A stretch of DNA of 64,000 bases from Chlorokybus atmophyticus (GCA_009103225.1 RHPI01003369.1:1008281-1072280); one strand, 5' to 3'. Counted from the stretch's first letter, positions 10,542-22,645 are shown. Numbers and translations: made by a program. Notes: generated by a model from the sequence alone, not told the origin.

Positions 10542-11182
10542 TCTGATACGGTATCAGAGTTGGTTGTGACTCTCGTGATTTGCGTTTTTTTCAACGCGTA
10601 GTGTGCGGTAGTTCAGTAGGGCTGTCCACCCTATCTGGCAATTATCGTGCAGGACACGAGTCTCATTCTTTGCAACATGGAAGTTGCAATGCAAGTGGGG
10701 AGGAATGTCACGCTCAAAGGGCTGGCGAAAGTAACTTTCAGTTCCTTATTTATTTTATGTGGTAAGTAGGAGGGACCAAGTGAGGATTCCTCATGCCATA
10801 CTGTGTAGCACTTCGTATGTGTGCTTATGCGGTGAGTCCTTGTCTCCTTAGTAGTTAGGGCTATGTAGATGCACAAGGCACTGTATATCAACACGCACAT
10901 GGCTGGTCGGTGCCATATGCTCCGACTTGTATAGTGCCAGCGCTATGACACTGGGGCAGCAGATACGTCACGTACGAACGAATGAACACGGTGTTGCAAG
11001 TGGCAAATTGCAAGTCAATCCTGCAATTTGCCAATATGATGTGTTTGGACAAGCACACAAAGAATTTTGGCAGATTCAAAATTCGGTTGACTTATCATGT
11101 ATTTAACAATTTTAAGGTTTTATAACCCCGATGTCGATGTCGTGTGACGGGACATGTCTTATATTGAACGCAATCAGCGTGC

Positions 11183-11213
11183 TCACATTGTGCTGAAGGT
11201 CAGCACAATGTGA
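11183..11213. repeat. Hairpin, 14-bp perfect stem, 3-base loop
   Basis: Arms 11183-11196 and 11200-11213 are exact reverse complements (TCACATTGTGCTGA and its complement) separated by AGG. Function unknown; no T-tract follows, and in a nuclear genome a bacterial-type terminator is not expected. Confidence 0.9.
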
Positions 11214-11458
11214 CAAGGCCTTGAGCCTTGAAAATCATGTGTGCCAGGCCGGGAGAGCGGCAAGTGGTATATATGCTTAGTAGTAACCTTGATATGAATC
11301 AGAGTGTGTTCACCACTCAAGGGCCACTTGTGTGTGGGGTGCCTGGTTGCAGCTGTTACAGGCGCTCTCCCCCTCATCCATGTGGGTTGTGTGTGGCGTT
11401 CATGGGTGGCTGCACTTGTGTGTGTGTGTGGGAGCTGTTGGAGGGCTAATCCGGATGT

Positions 11459-11508
11459 GAAGTGCATAAGTTCTTTGTGCTTGTGCATAAAGAACTTATG
11501 TGCACTTT
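11459..11508. repeat. Imperfect hairpin, about 16-bp stem
   Basis: AGTGCATAAGTTCTTT (11461-11476) pairs with AAAGAACTTATGTGCACT (11489-11506), with a two-base bulge (TG) in the right arm and a 12-base loop. It lies 250 bp after the previous hairpin. Confidence 0.85.
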
Positions 11509-12356
11509 GTGAGGCTCACTATCAAGTCAGTGAGTGGTATCGATACAGCAAGTGAGTGAGTGCACCATGCCATCTCATTATCTATTGGTGCTTGCGTGAT
11601 CTGCCAATGTTTGCATGACCATTGCATGACTAAGCGACGGCTATTAACAGTGGGAAAGCGCAATAACAATGCCTGCATGCATGTATAGTGCGTGTTGTGT
11701 TGCGTAGGATATATGACCCTGTGCACCATGGTGGCAGCGGGCCCAGTCACTGGTTGGCTCCATCGTCTTCAGCGTCGTTGTCGTCTTGGTGTGGACGTGT
11801 GGATTCGGCCTAACACCCACACCTCTGCTGCGCAGGTGGTGGTCCTACCTACCTACTCTGTTTGTCCCGCCCTGCCTTCCCTCCAGCAAAGTGGAACCTG
11901 TTGGTTGTGTTGCTGCTATTGGTTGTACTGCCTTAAATTTTGCAGTTAGTTGTATTGAGCGCTGTCTAGGCCCCCGCCCAAACTGTTGCAATTGCAAGCA
12001 TGTGTGTGAGCGAGTGCGCATGCGTTTTGCAATCTTTTGCTCTATGTCGTAAGTTGATACAAGTCTTGACTAACGACGTGTGAGCATAGTCGTTTTTTAA
12101 CATTCTCAGAACGCATGTATATTATGTGTTGCCACCAAGTTCGCATGCGCGCATGTGAATACGGGGTAATTGTGCGGTCAATGTTGCATATGCTTGCATG
12201 AGGAGTGTTGCAGTTTAATATGATACAAACGAGCACATTCAAATTCGAGAGCTCTTTAGTGTTACTAATATTGATGACTGCTTTCATATCTTGCAATAAA
12301 CGTTGATGGCAACTATCAACCAATTCACGACACTTATGCTCTGAACAAGGTTATGT

Positions 12357-12389
12357 CATGGTGTGATGATTTAAAATCATCACACCATG
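12357..12389. repeat. 33-bp palindrome in AT-rich region
   Basis: CATGGTGTGATGATTT at 12357-12372 is exactly repeated in reverse complement at 12374-12389 around one central A. Possible MITE relic or protein-binding palindrome. Confidence 0.9.
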
Positions 12390-14346
12390 CCTTAGCCAAT
12401 GTTGCTACAGTCACGTCAATTATTACAATTACGTAAATCATGTGATGTTCACGTGGTTTGCAACGAGAATTCTCACATGATTCGGACATTGCAAGCCTTA
12501 CAGCCTCAGCATGCACAATGTTCAACTGAAATACTGAGATGCATTAAAGATGCTATTCACTTTGCATACATACTTGATAGATTATCAACGTATAGCTAGT
12601 TACAAGTAATATCAGCGTTAAGAGCCGAAACTTAAGGCACTCTAATAAATATCTTAAGCTATGACCTATGAAAGCTATAACCATATCTTACATAGGTTGA
12701 AGTTGAAACATTTATTTTGCGATGTTCAAGGTACCGATAGTGTTGCTTAATACGACGTTTCGATACGTTGTTACCATGTGATAACAAGTGTAACATGTCT
12801 AACATCGAAGGCGCTTATATATGGCTAATTGCATTTATTGTCGGATGCGATGTGTAATATGAATCGCAATTGAATACCAATCAGCAATGCTGTACTTTCA
12901 CCTATTAGCAACCTTTGTTGAAAGCATGCTACTAAATCATGGTATCCGCGATCAAATTCATAAATGGGATATAGATTGAGTTAATTAAAAGCCTACGCAC
13001 GTATTGTATACACATGATAGTATCAGTCTATTGAAAAAAACAAGCATTGAGATGATGACAAAGCACAACAACCCAAGCAAATCAAAAACAATGGCGAATT
13101 ACGGTAACATTTAAAAAAAAATAATGAGCATGTGCTGATAATCTTAAGACATATGTTGAGGCTTTTATTTGCGTGGAGCTTGCTTACATGCATCGCCCTC
13201 ACGCTCGGAGAGGGGAGGGGAGTTTGAACTCGAGCAGAGAGATTTAAGGGAAGTCACCATGAACGTCGACGCGCTTACTATCTGATATTAACGAAGCAAG
13301 TAACATTATGTGCTACTCATTTAATTTTATTTCATATTCAATAGACAAGAATTAGGACGACTATGTTAACGCAAGAAAACATATACATATGGTGCGCATG
13401 CATACGTGTGTGCAACTTATATTTTCTATTTAATATTATCATAAGCATATGTTACAAACGATCATTACATGCCTCGCACATATAATGTAGCGCAATTCAA
13501 TAAATCATAAAATTACGATCAAAAAACTATGTGATAACTCAACACATGTTTCCTGATTTGATTACAATCATCAATTAATCGTGTTTATAAGGTGCATGCA
13601 ATGTAATACGAGCTGTTTGGTACTTGGAAGTATCTTAATGCAAGCAATGAGGCATGGATTTGTTGTGACATGATGAGGGGCGTGTCTCCTCATCACATCA
13701 AGCGACCCAATGATTGGTTGACGCTAACATACTTCAGTAGTTTTTTATGGCCAATCGCCAGTCAACGATTCGTAACGCATGCTTGGCAACGATTTTATTG
13801 TAGAACATGAGATGTGATATCAGTGATAGTTATATCACGCACAGTGCGTGACGCACACGTTAGCGGAGGATATTCCTCTCAGGCACGTCCCAGTCAATAG
13901 GGACGACAGGCGGCGAAACAGTCTCGCGCAGAGCCACGCGATACGGAGGCGTTCTTGCTGCAACGCTGGCCGCCGCGTCGCGGTTTCTGCTGCTGAGGTG
14001 GAGGCGGGAAAAACGCACGCACGCTCCTGTCCACGCGGCGCACGCAGCAACAACGCTACTGCGCTTACAACGCTACTGCGCTAAGGATTTTGGCGCAAAA
14101 TGCTGACGACTTACAACGCAACTCAGGCTGCACATCATCCCCTCACGTGCGTGGCCTGATCGGCGGCGGCGGCGGCGGCGGAAGGAAGAGGAGGAAGAAG
14201 AGGAGACGCAGGTGGAGGAGCAGAGGCCGTTTGAGTAGCGGACTGTGGAGGACGAGTGGTTGTTTGCATCGTGTTCAAAGCCTAGTGTGTGCGTCCTGAG
14301 AGACCAGGCTCCAACAACAACAGCAGCAGCAGCAATACTAGTAGCG

Positions 14347-15422
14347 ATGGGTCCGCTGGCGATATTGAAGCGGCCGCTGCTGGAAGAGGGCGAAAGGGGG
14401 ACGCCCAAGCACATGCGGGCGCCCATGATAGATGCCAAGGTTGGGCCCAGAGACAGCTTTCAAAGACTGCTGTTGCATGCTCGATCCAATCCCTTTGCGC
14501 TTGCTGTGAGCTTATGAAACCCTAATGTACTGCTACTTATCAATGCCTGATCAGCGTTGTTGCCTGGCCCTGCCTTTTCAGGTGGAGATCAAGGAAACCC
14601 AGGAAGCCTTCCTGTACGTTGTCAGCCTGCCCGGGCTGAAGAAAGAGGACATGGAGTTGCTTTTAAACCAAGGATGGTGAGTGCAAGGCATTGCCTTGAT
14701 ATAGAGACTAAGCGATCCTGGGATCTCAAATGTTGCAGTACTGTTGTTACATGCATCTTGCGTGCAATGTCAGTCCATGTCCTTTTGCCATGACAGCGAT
14801 TGTGAGTTGTAAAGCATCACCAGTATCACCACATGTTGTTACGTCTAGTGGGCAATCGCCGAGTTGTCGTACTGATGTTGTGCGCTCTGTGTTCAGGGAT
14901 AGCATGACGATTACAGCAGATGTGGGGTTGTCATCCTGTAGCGACGAGGAGCGCGCAGCTATGCGCGAGTCAGGCGTGCAGTTCCGCGGCCGATTCCGCC
15001 GCACCCTCAGATTGCCCAAAGACTCTGACCGCGACAACATCAGGTACTACATGTTTTTGTTGTCTGCGCACTGCACAAACCACACTCGCACACGCATACA
15101 CATAAGCCAGTGTGCATGTATCTCGTACCCGCGCACACGCAGCAGCTCACACGCAAGTGCTCATTCGCATGCACACCTGCAGCCGCACCCGTGTACGCGC
15201 ATATGTGCACAACACACGGATACATGCACCACCCACCCACCCACTTTCACTTTGTGCAGGGCGACGTGCACGCGGGAGGGTTTGCTCACTGTGACAGTCC
15301 CCCGGCAAAAGAAGAAAGTGCAGGAGGCAATGGCGATAATCAAGAAGCTACGCATCACCTCCTTCACCTTTGCTGGCTCATCGGAACCACAGCTCAACGG
15401 TGCAATGCTCTCGCCAATATAG
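14347..15422 (+). CDS. Small heat-shock protein (HSP20/alpha-crystallin)
   Basis: Encodes a 165-residue small heat-shock chaperone that holds unfolding proteins during stress. Exons: 14347-14439, 14582-14676, 14897-15043, 15260-15422; all introns are GT-AG and the phases close exactly. Residues about 30-140 form the alpha-crystallin domain: VEIKETQEAFLYVVSLPGLK (strand pair with the plant-type LPGLKKED), then MTITADV, FRGRFRRTLRLPKDSDRDNI and the conserved GLLTVTVPRQ. A short Lys-rich C-terminal extension follows; there is no IXI motif in its canonical form. The N-terminal arm is short (about 30 residues), with no obvious organelle signal, so a cytosolic location is likely. The ATG at 14347 was chosen because it gives a compact arm; an upstream in-frame start at 14245 would need extra, unusual sequence. 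The gene is convergent with the nuclease-like gene downstream. Confidence 0.88.
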
Positions 15423-16136
15423 CGAGTCACACGTTTCAACCCTGTATTTATGTCCCCGCACACCCTGCTGCTAATCTAGTTCTCTCAGCCCTGTTGATGT
15501 ACTGCCAAGGTGCAGTACAATAAACAGCACGATCAAGTGGCCTGCCTAGGCAGACCCTAGTCCTTTTGCTTTGCTGTAGTTGACTGGCTTCTACAGCACA
15601 ACAATAATAGGAATGAAGTTGGCACAGCAATGCTGTGCAGTTGTTGCCCATTCATCTGCTGGCGCAAGGAGTGGTTAATTCTCTGCTGCATTGGATCAAT
15701 TCTATATCAAAGCCTTGTGCAACGCAGAGCAGCATGATCTTTACAAGTCACAGCTTGCTTGCTGATATGCATGATCAGCGTAACTCTGCATCTGTCCCGT
15801 GAATTGTGCCAGTCATGAGCTTGGGTGTCACGCACAATTATTTGTGCATCGCGTAGGAGGCGTGAGCAACTCTGCAACAGAAAACGAAAGGCAACTTCTT
15901 GGCCGTGTCCTCGTGCCTTCGCATAAAAAGCTTTGCTGGAAGTTCAATATCACGGCATAAGGTCGTTGCTACATGGTTGCAACAACAAGCACTACCTGAC
16001 CATGAATAGCATTTCGTATCTACCCCCCCACACACCGTCCCCATGTGCCCAATGCATACACTTGTACTATGCCAAGTCAATGGTAAGAACTCTCCTGCCT
16101 CCCGCTGAGCTGCAAACTAACACAATGGCCCTCCCC
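15423..16136. other. Convergent intergenic region
   Basis: Lies between the 3' ends of the HSP20 gene (+) and the nuclease-like gene (-). It should hold both 3' untranslated regions. I see no further coding signal. Confidence 0.5.
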
Positions 16137-18402
16137 CTACTTCTCCTGTATGTTTAAGATCCCGTCATCAGCGAACAGGAACGCCTCCTGTGCACCGGTG
16201 CTGCTGTCGTCGTCCTTCCTGCCCGCTTGCTGCGCGCTCTTCGGGCTTCCACTCGCACTCGCCGTGCGAATGCTCCCCTCGTCCTGGAGGTACTTCCACG
16301 GCGGGACGGGCGAGTCGGACTTCCATAACCCGCGCCTGGCCTCACGAGCCTCAGCCTCCCACTACAGGCATGGACTCTCTCAGTCAGTGTAACAAATAAG
16401 TTGGTGTGCATCGTGTTGTCCAGCATGTTGGTTGACCGTTGCATGACATGTGCTGATGTATGCATTGTGAACAAGCAACGCAGATTTGGTCGGACTGTTC
16501 CAGATTGTTGGCATTATGCTGAGTGCTCTGCTGCGGTTGGTGTTGCGTGGGGTCTGTGGGTAAGGAGTGTTACATTACGTCTACCTCGACAAAGCTTGAG
16601 TTGTTGCTGTTGTCCTGTCCGGGCCGATGCCACGCCAGCCCGCGACGAAGAAGCATCTCCTACAAAAGGGAAAGGGTTGTGTTGGTAGAGAAGTGCATAT
16701 CCAGTAACAAACCATCCATTGCAAATGCAACCAACCTGCAGGAATAGTGGGCCGCATCGCACGTCGGCGAGCTCCACGCCATCATCTGCGTTCACGTCCA
16801 TCACGCGGATCCGGCAAGCTCTTCCCGCCACCGAAGACCTCAGAGCCTGTGTACGCAGAATGTGCGGTTATGCATTGACCAATGCAGTAATATATTTCCG
16901 CGTTGTCAATGTGGAAGGCAAAGACAAGATAGACTGTGAGAGCATACAACAAGGGTGTGGGCTCAAGCATGTGAAGGCCTATACCTGCATGGCCGCTGAG
17001 CCTTGCGGCTGTGCGAGTTCGGGGCATGCAACGCCGCTGTTGATCCAACATAAATGCAATATTAAAGGCATGTAACAACAAACTGGTTGCAGGTGCAACC
17101 ATGGTGCACACACCCTTTTGCACATGGAGAGCATTGTAGCATCGACACACACCTCATACGAATGGTGTGTTTGACGGCGAGGGTCTCTGATGCCATTGTG
17201 CGATCCGAGTCATCAGGGTTGCCACCATTCAAGGTTATCAACCTGCTTAGCACATATCAGTCTGTCCACTTGCCTTCAATGCATCCGCGCACGTTGTACA
17301 TATGCTCCGGCACACACAGTCCAACGTATGTCTCCCCACCTGTAACCCTGCTGTTCCAGGCTTAACTTGTGCCTGTCGGCGGCCTCGCTGTCTCCCATGG
17401 CGCGAGCGGCTCGGTATGGCACCGCTGAAGCGTCCGCAGACTCGTCCACCGCCTCGTACGCGACGAAGGTGTCGCCGGACACCAGGTCCTCTGCATCAAT
17501 CTGCATTCATGACAAGAGCATATGAGCTGAGTGGGAGCTGGTGGTACGCTATAGTGATACATGTATATGTTGGGATGTGTGCATGAGCACAGACGCAAAG
17601 ACAGCACCATTGTATGCGTGCAGTGGTGCAGTGACTTAAACATGGACGAGTTTGTAAAAACACACATGGTTTAACATACCCATGCAAGCGCATAGTGCAC
17701 ATATGCACACGTGTGCCCGTGTGCACACACACACATATGTGCAAACGCGCGCACATATGCATACGCGCACACATATGCATAGTTGCACACGTATGTGCAC
17801 ATATGCACTAAGTATGTGCTTAATCTCAACATGACTCTCTCCCAAGGCATACCACACCACATATCTCTGCGTCCACTCACCGGGAGAGACGCAAACGAAT
17901 ACGGTGGTTTCCGATCAAGTACGTCGCTGTTGTTTCCTCCATCCGGGCTGATGCTGTTCCGACCGCTGCCCCCGCCGTCAGCAGCGCGGGACTCCGAAAG
18001 GCGATCCCGCAGAGCTGCAATCTGGTGGGCGGCCACGGAATCGGAAGCCAGACCAGTTACAGTGGAAGAGGGCTTCTTGGGACTGCCTTCCTGGGCCTGT
18101 GTGAGATGTGAAGTGTTGGTTTGTGTTAATGCACACGCTCACACGCAAAGTTGTATCGCTGTACGCGCACATCGCAGACACGCAGGCACGCACCTACGCA
18201 TGCACATACACGCGCACACATACAGACAGTCTGAAGGTCGTGCTCTCATGCGCATGCACAATTCTAAGCGCACACTCACTCAGACCAACACACAGCGTAC
18301 CTTTCCAGCCGGGGCCTCGGGTCGGTAGCTGTCTTCGCGCTGCTTCTTGCTTGCTTCCACGTCGCCATCGTGGGTCTTGGGCTTCTGGCAGCAGTTGCCC
18401 AT
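16137..18402 (-). CDS. Membrane-anchored staphylococcal-nuclease-like protein, probably inactive
   Basis: A 331-residue protein from seven exons (18402-18301, 18096-17881, 17500-17367, 17242-17110, 16846-16736, 16659-16585, 16361-16137); phases close exactly. It begins MGNCCQKPK: Gly2 is a myristoylation site and Cys4/Cys5 are palmitoylation candidates, the same double-lipid anchor known for plant Ca2+-dependent nucleases CAN1/CAN2. After a disordered Ser/Gly linker comes an SNase (OB-fold) domain: SGDTFVAYEAVDE, LAVKHTIRMRCVSM, ALRSSVAGRACRIRVMDV, LADVRCGPLFLQEMLLRRG, LAWHRP and EAREARRGLWKSDSPVPPW. The last blocks match the family well. However, where active enzymes have IDAPE, this protein has VSMLQ, and where they have DRYGR it has NADDGVELA. 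The catalytic Asp, Glu and second Arg are therefore missing. I infer a membrane-bound pseudo-nuclease. Introns contain long alternating CA/TG tracts. Confidence 0.85.
17675..17815. repeat. Alternating purine-pyrimidine tract in intron
   Basis: An intron of the nuclease-like gene is dominated by alternating CA/TG/CG steps (cacatatgtgc-like units). Similar tracts occur at 18120-18290 in the same gene and at 15060-15240 in the HSP20 intron. Such sequence can adopt Z-DNA. Confidence 0.8.
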
Positions 18403-19231
18403 GTGATGGACTCAGTCGGGGACTTGAATATGATGCTGAGGGATAAGGGGTTGGGGACTAGGGCGCTAACATCCTGCCCATGCAACACAAGTGAGTACCA
18501 CGGGTAGTCAACATAGTGAACAACGCTCGAGGCTTGCATAGCAGTAAACGATTGCACTATAGTACCATCGCCACAACAGAAGCAATTGTCTCGACATGAG
18601 CTCTAAGTCAGTCTCTTATCATGACTTAACTTGTCTGCTGTGCCTACCTACCGGAGTGGGTGCCTTACACTAGCGCGCACAGCTCACACCATCAACATGT
18701 CAAACCAATGGCACTGTGCTTGCTTCTATACAACTTGAATACATCACAGTAACTAGAAGTAATAGGCCAGGCAGCAATCAAAGAGGACGCAATGCAGTCC
18801 ACGGCGCTCACAGCCTTTGTTACCTGGCAATGCCGCCTCCATAACGATGCGCTCCTACAATTGCTCCCCTTGCACACACCAGCTTGCCAGCGCCTACGAC
18901 GCCTGCCCCACCACCTCTTCCTCGCCTCCAAATTTCTCTATTCCCTCCGCCTCCAGCTATGCCGCCGCCGATGGTGACGACAACGACGACGGGCGTCCAC
19001 GTTTGCACGGCTACAGCGTACAAGACGGCTGCGAGCCGTCCGATACACATCCTGGACACAACGTTGACACTACGTTGACCGCGAGATCTCGACCGCGCTC
19101 AGCTATCACGTGACCCTCGCATGGTCATCTACTTTAACCACGCAATTCACGCCGATATATGTCACAAACGAGATAAACTCAGCACGCACGTGACTTGGCG
19201 CTATTTTGGGGTTATTGTGGACTAGGCTGGT

Positions 19232-19266
<35 letters not shown>

Positions 19267-19471
19267 TGGTGGTGGTGGCGGTGGTGATGGGTGCTGGCGC
19301 ATGCAGTTGCGCTGGTGGCGGGAGAGGTTGAACTCAGGACAAGGGGAAGAAGGGCAGGAGCAGGGTGGAGGGGAGAGTTGAGTCGCTGGATGGATGAAGG
19401 GTGGGGACAGGTAGGTCGCGCTGCACACCTTAGGGGATGGGATGGGACTAAGGGCCAGTGCGGAGCTGCGC
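18403..19471. other. Intergenic region with GGC/GGT repeat
   Basis: Separates the 5' ends of the nuclease-like gene (-) and the Gln-rich gene (+), so it should hold both promoters. A (GGC/GGT) triplet repeat lies at 19213-19285; the opposite strand would read a poly-Pro frame, which I regard as incidental. ORFs at 18817-19113 and 18820-19059 overlap each other on opposite strands, and neither shows a domain. Confidence 0.45.
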
Positions 19472-22400
19472 ATGCGAAGAAACGCTGTTGAGACTACACG
19501 CAAACTGAGGTTAGTTGAAGCACGTAACTTCATCGTCATAGCTAAAGCACAAGATCAACGGTGTGACAAACTTATGGATCTTCGTCAAGTGAGTGACGGA
19601 TAATGCTGAAGGTCATCTCATTGACAACCATACCGGGAACAGGACAAGCTTTCTCGCAAGCAGAAGTAGGGTAAGCAGCAGGCCTTCTTTCTGTAATCTC
19701 AAGTGCACATACATCATGGCTAATGCATAAGCGTTCCTGTATCGTTGTTGCAAAGCAGCAGTTGGTACAGGAATAGTTTGCTTAAAGGCAAACCGGTCGG
19801 TTTCAAGCCATGCTCCTGCTAAGGGTTATGACTCATATACATATGCCTTGCAGCAGTCAGACACTTGCTGAGTAATAACCGGATTGTGCTCATGTGCAAT
19901 GTGCACAAACTATGACGCTGCAACATTGCGATAGTGACGGTGTAGCCATCACTGCGCGTCACTGCAAAACACAACACAGCAATCGTACCAGGATTGTGTG
20001 TATGTTGACTGACTCGCACTTGCAGAGAGTGGACTGAGTTGAAGGCGAAGCGGGAAGCAGTAGAGAGGCGCACTGCGCAGGAGGTCCTCGAGCGCCGAAA
20101 GGTGTGCATGTCGTTCACTGCAACCATCAGTTGCACCTTCACTTGATAGATTACATGCAGGAATGCCAACACACCAGACAGCTCCTTACATCTACATGTC
20201 ATGCAGACCGAGTTGCAAGAGAAGGTTGCTTACATCCGTGAGAGGGGGCTGGTGCTGAGGAGGCAGCGCCAGCAACAGGTGGCAAACAACCAGCAGCAGC
20301 AGCACCAACAACAACTGCAGCAACAGGTGAGTGAGGCAAAAGAAAGTGTTAGCTTTCACCAATCCTTGGAAAAGTCTGGTGCAATGAATCATCCATTACC
20401 AAATCACAATACAACAGCACAGAATCTGCGTTTTGCAATATACACCTTTGGCATTGAGAACTTGCTCTGCTGCGTCTTAACAGGACGCTGCGCGGCGCCA
20501 GTGGGTTGCAACTGCACCACCCACAACGGTAGATTTCAAGCAGCCTGCTGCTGCTGCCGTTGCACCTTCACCGGTACTGTCAAAATTCACACAGCATTCA
20601 GAGAATCCATATATACAGCGCAGTCTTCAGATGCTGCTGTTGCATGGAGCTGATGATGCTCCAGAAGAAGTAACCACTCATGGGTGTGTGCAGGTCCGCG
20701 CAGAGTCTGCACGCATCAACCGGCCTGCAAGCCCTGTTGTGCAGAAGCCGCGGGCTCTGTCGGCTCGAGTGCAGGTGCATGACGCATTCCATCAAGTGCT
20801 GTGTGGTCATCTGCTGCAAGTGCTTGTGCACGCTACTTACACATTCTCACTGTATGCTATGCAGGGCCAGCCGACCTCTGACCTGTCCACGGAGACACGC
20901 GAGGCATACCTGGCTGATCGCGCAGCCTGGGTTGAGGACAGCGAGTTCAAGCGGGCAAAGGTGGCCTGGGAGCAGAGCGGCGTGCAAGTTACAGCACACG
21001 GGCCTGTGGCTGCTGCACAGCAGCAGCAGCCGCAGCCGCAGCAGCAAAGACTACTAGATCAACAGCAGCAAGCCAAAGGCATTGGTCCAGAGGTGTCCAG
21101 GCCAGGATATCAGCAGCTACAGCAGCAGCAGCCGCCGCAGCCGCAGCCGCAGCTGCAGCCGCCGCAAAGCAGCAGACTGGTCCCGGTGCCGCCATATGTG
21201 CCTGTGGCGCCTAGCATTGTCAAACAAGAAAGGGAGCAGCAAACCTTTGCGGCCCGATCAGCAACAACTCAGGGCGTTGCACCTACAGCGAGGCCGGAGC
21301 TAGCTGCCAGGGTTGACGTGGGTGCAGGAGGGCAGGTCAAGCCGCCGACCACAAATCAAGTTGAGAACGCCAGGCCGAGTTCGGCTAACTGGTCTGTTCG
21401 GCCAGCCGCACCGGAAGACTACGCGCGAGTTGCGGCCGCTGCGCTTGCGAGCAAGCAGCAAACAGTACTCCAAAACGGAAGCGACCCACGCTATAACAAC
21501 ATGCATTCCAGGTCGCAGTCTGTTCAAGCTATCAGAGAGCCAGAGACAGCCCAAACCACTTTGCGGAGCAGGACTGTGCCTCCAGCAGCAGCAGCAGGCC
21601 CGCCCATCCTGATGCGCTCCAAGACGGAGTTCACAAACCGGCCTGGATCAGCGACAAAGAAGCGGGTCCGGTTTGCGGATGATGTTATGGTATCCACTAT
21701 GCATGCGCCCAGCAACACGCGAGGGGAGAACTCCATGCCACAGTGGGAGCAGCCCCAAGCACCAGCACAGGCTCAGGCGCGAGCACAGAACCCGCTGACG
21801 CTGTCTACAATTGGTCGCGAAGAAGCACAAGTGGTGGCCTCGCTGAACCGCCTGGACATCAACAGGCCCACAACTGCCACGGCTGAGGCCAGTGCCCGCA
21901 CAGCCAGTGCGCTCGGTGCAGGTGCCTCTGGATCGCAGTTGAGCTATGGTGGAGAGCGGTGGCAACCAGGTATGCATACACACAATAGCACTGATGTGTG
22001 TCTCACGCAAAGTCCTGTGACCAACCACTGCGTAACCTGCAGGTCCCCCTTCCTTACCTCTTGACCGTTCGGCCGAAGAGGCCCGCATTCTCGCCTCGCT
22101 TGCCAGACTGGACGAAGCACTTGCTGGCCTTAGCAGCAGAGTAAAAGGTGAGTTGAGCGCCTCTTTCTCGCAGTTGCAACCAAGCTGTCAAGAAACAGGC
22201 GATGATTGCTTGTGTTTGCAGGTGGTTTCCTAGGGGGTCCTGGCTCCAACAATTTGCCGTATGCCCCTACGGTTAGTGACGCTGTACCTCGCTTACTCAC
22301 GACAGCAAACATATTTGCTTCGCCTTGTCATGAATCCCAACCCACACAAGTACACTGAAACTTGTTGTCATGTGCAGCCCCTTCCAACAAGATCAAGAAG

Positions 22401-22645
22401 GACACATGCAACGGGCACCACTGGCAGAGGACCCAGGTGGGAAAACATGGTAGAAATCAGTGACATGCTGCCACGTTAAGAGTGTATATCAGAGTGCTCA
22501 TACATAGCCAACAACTGCCAGGTATCGGTGGGACCCCAACAAGGCGCCAAGCTTCAGCATTCTGCGCACAGCCAGCAGAGGAGATGGCTCAAAAGGCGAT
22601 CAAGGCAGGATCACCTACCACGAAAACCCATCCATTATGCTATAA
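19472..22645 (+). CDS. Gln/Pro-rich disordered protein with PP1-docking motif
   Basis: A 640-residue protein of unknown family. Ten exons (19472-19588, 20030-20101, 20207-20326, 20484-20573, 20694-20774, 20865-21969, 22043-22147, 22222-22271, 22378-22436, 22522-22645) join with consistent phases; the first exon and its acceptor (20030) are the least certain. Residues about 40-105 are a charged coiled coil (LKAKREAVERRTAQEVLERR; KVAYIRERGLVLRRQ) running into poly-Gln. A short ordered patch follows (EAYLADRAAWVEDSEFKRAK), then long Gln/Pro/Ala tracts from CAG repeats. KKRVRFADDVMVST (about 21656-21700) is an excellent RVxF motif for protein phosphatase 1, with preceding basic and following acidic residues. 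Near the C-terminus is a short helix (AEEARILASLARLDEALAGL), and the end (RYRWDPNKAPSFSIL) looks conserved-like. I infer a PP1 regulatory or scaffold protein; the family is not recognised. Confidence 0.7.

Larger units (their letters stand above)
10542..14346. other. Gene-poor, partly AT-rich intergenic region with hairpins
   Basis: No gene is supportable. From about 12050 to 13840 the base composition is clearly more AT-rich than the gene regions, and ORFs almost vanish. Three strong inverted repeats lie here (11183-11213, 11459-11508, 12357-12389; separate entries). Around 13,840-14,340 composition returns to GC-rich, with an 18-base direct repeat (acaacgctactgcgct twice, 14048-14081) and a GGC-repeat (14161-14181). 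This last part is probably the promoter and 5' leader of the HSP20 gene. Confidence 0.5.

Noticed and set aside
11183-11213. Rho-independent terminator
   Set aside because: Intron-rich eukaryotic genome, no flanking gene on either side and no T-tract.
19222-19539. Minus ORF ending in poly-proline
   Set aside because: It is the antisense of a GGC/GGT repeat; no other feature, and it overlaps the promoter and first exon of the Gln-rich gene.
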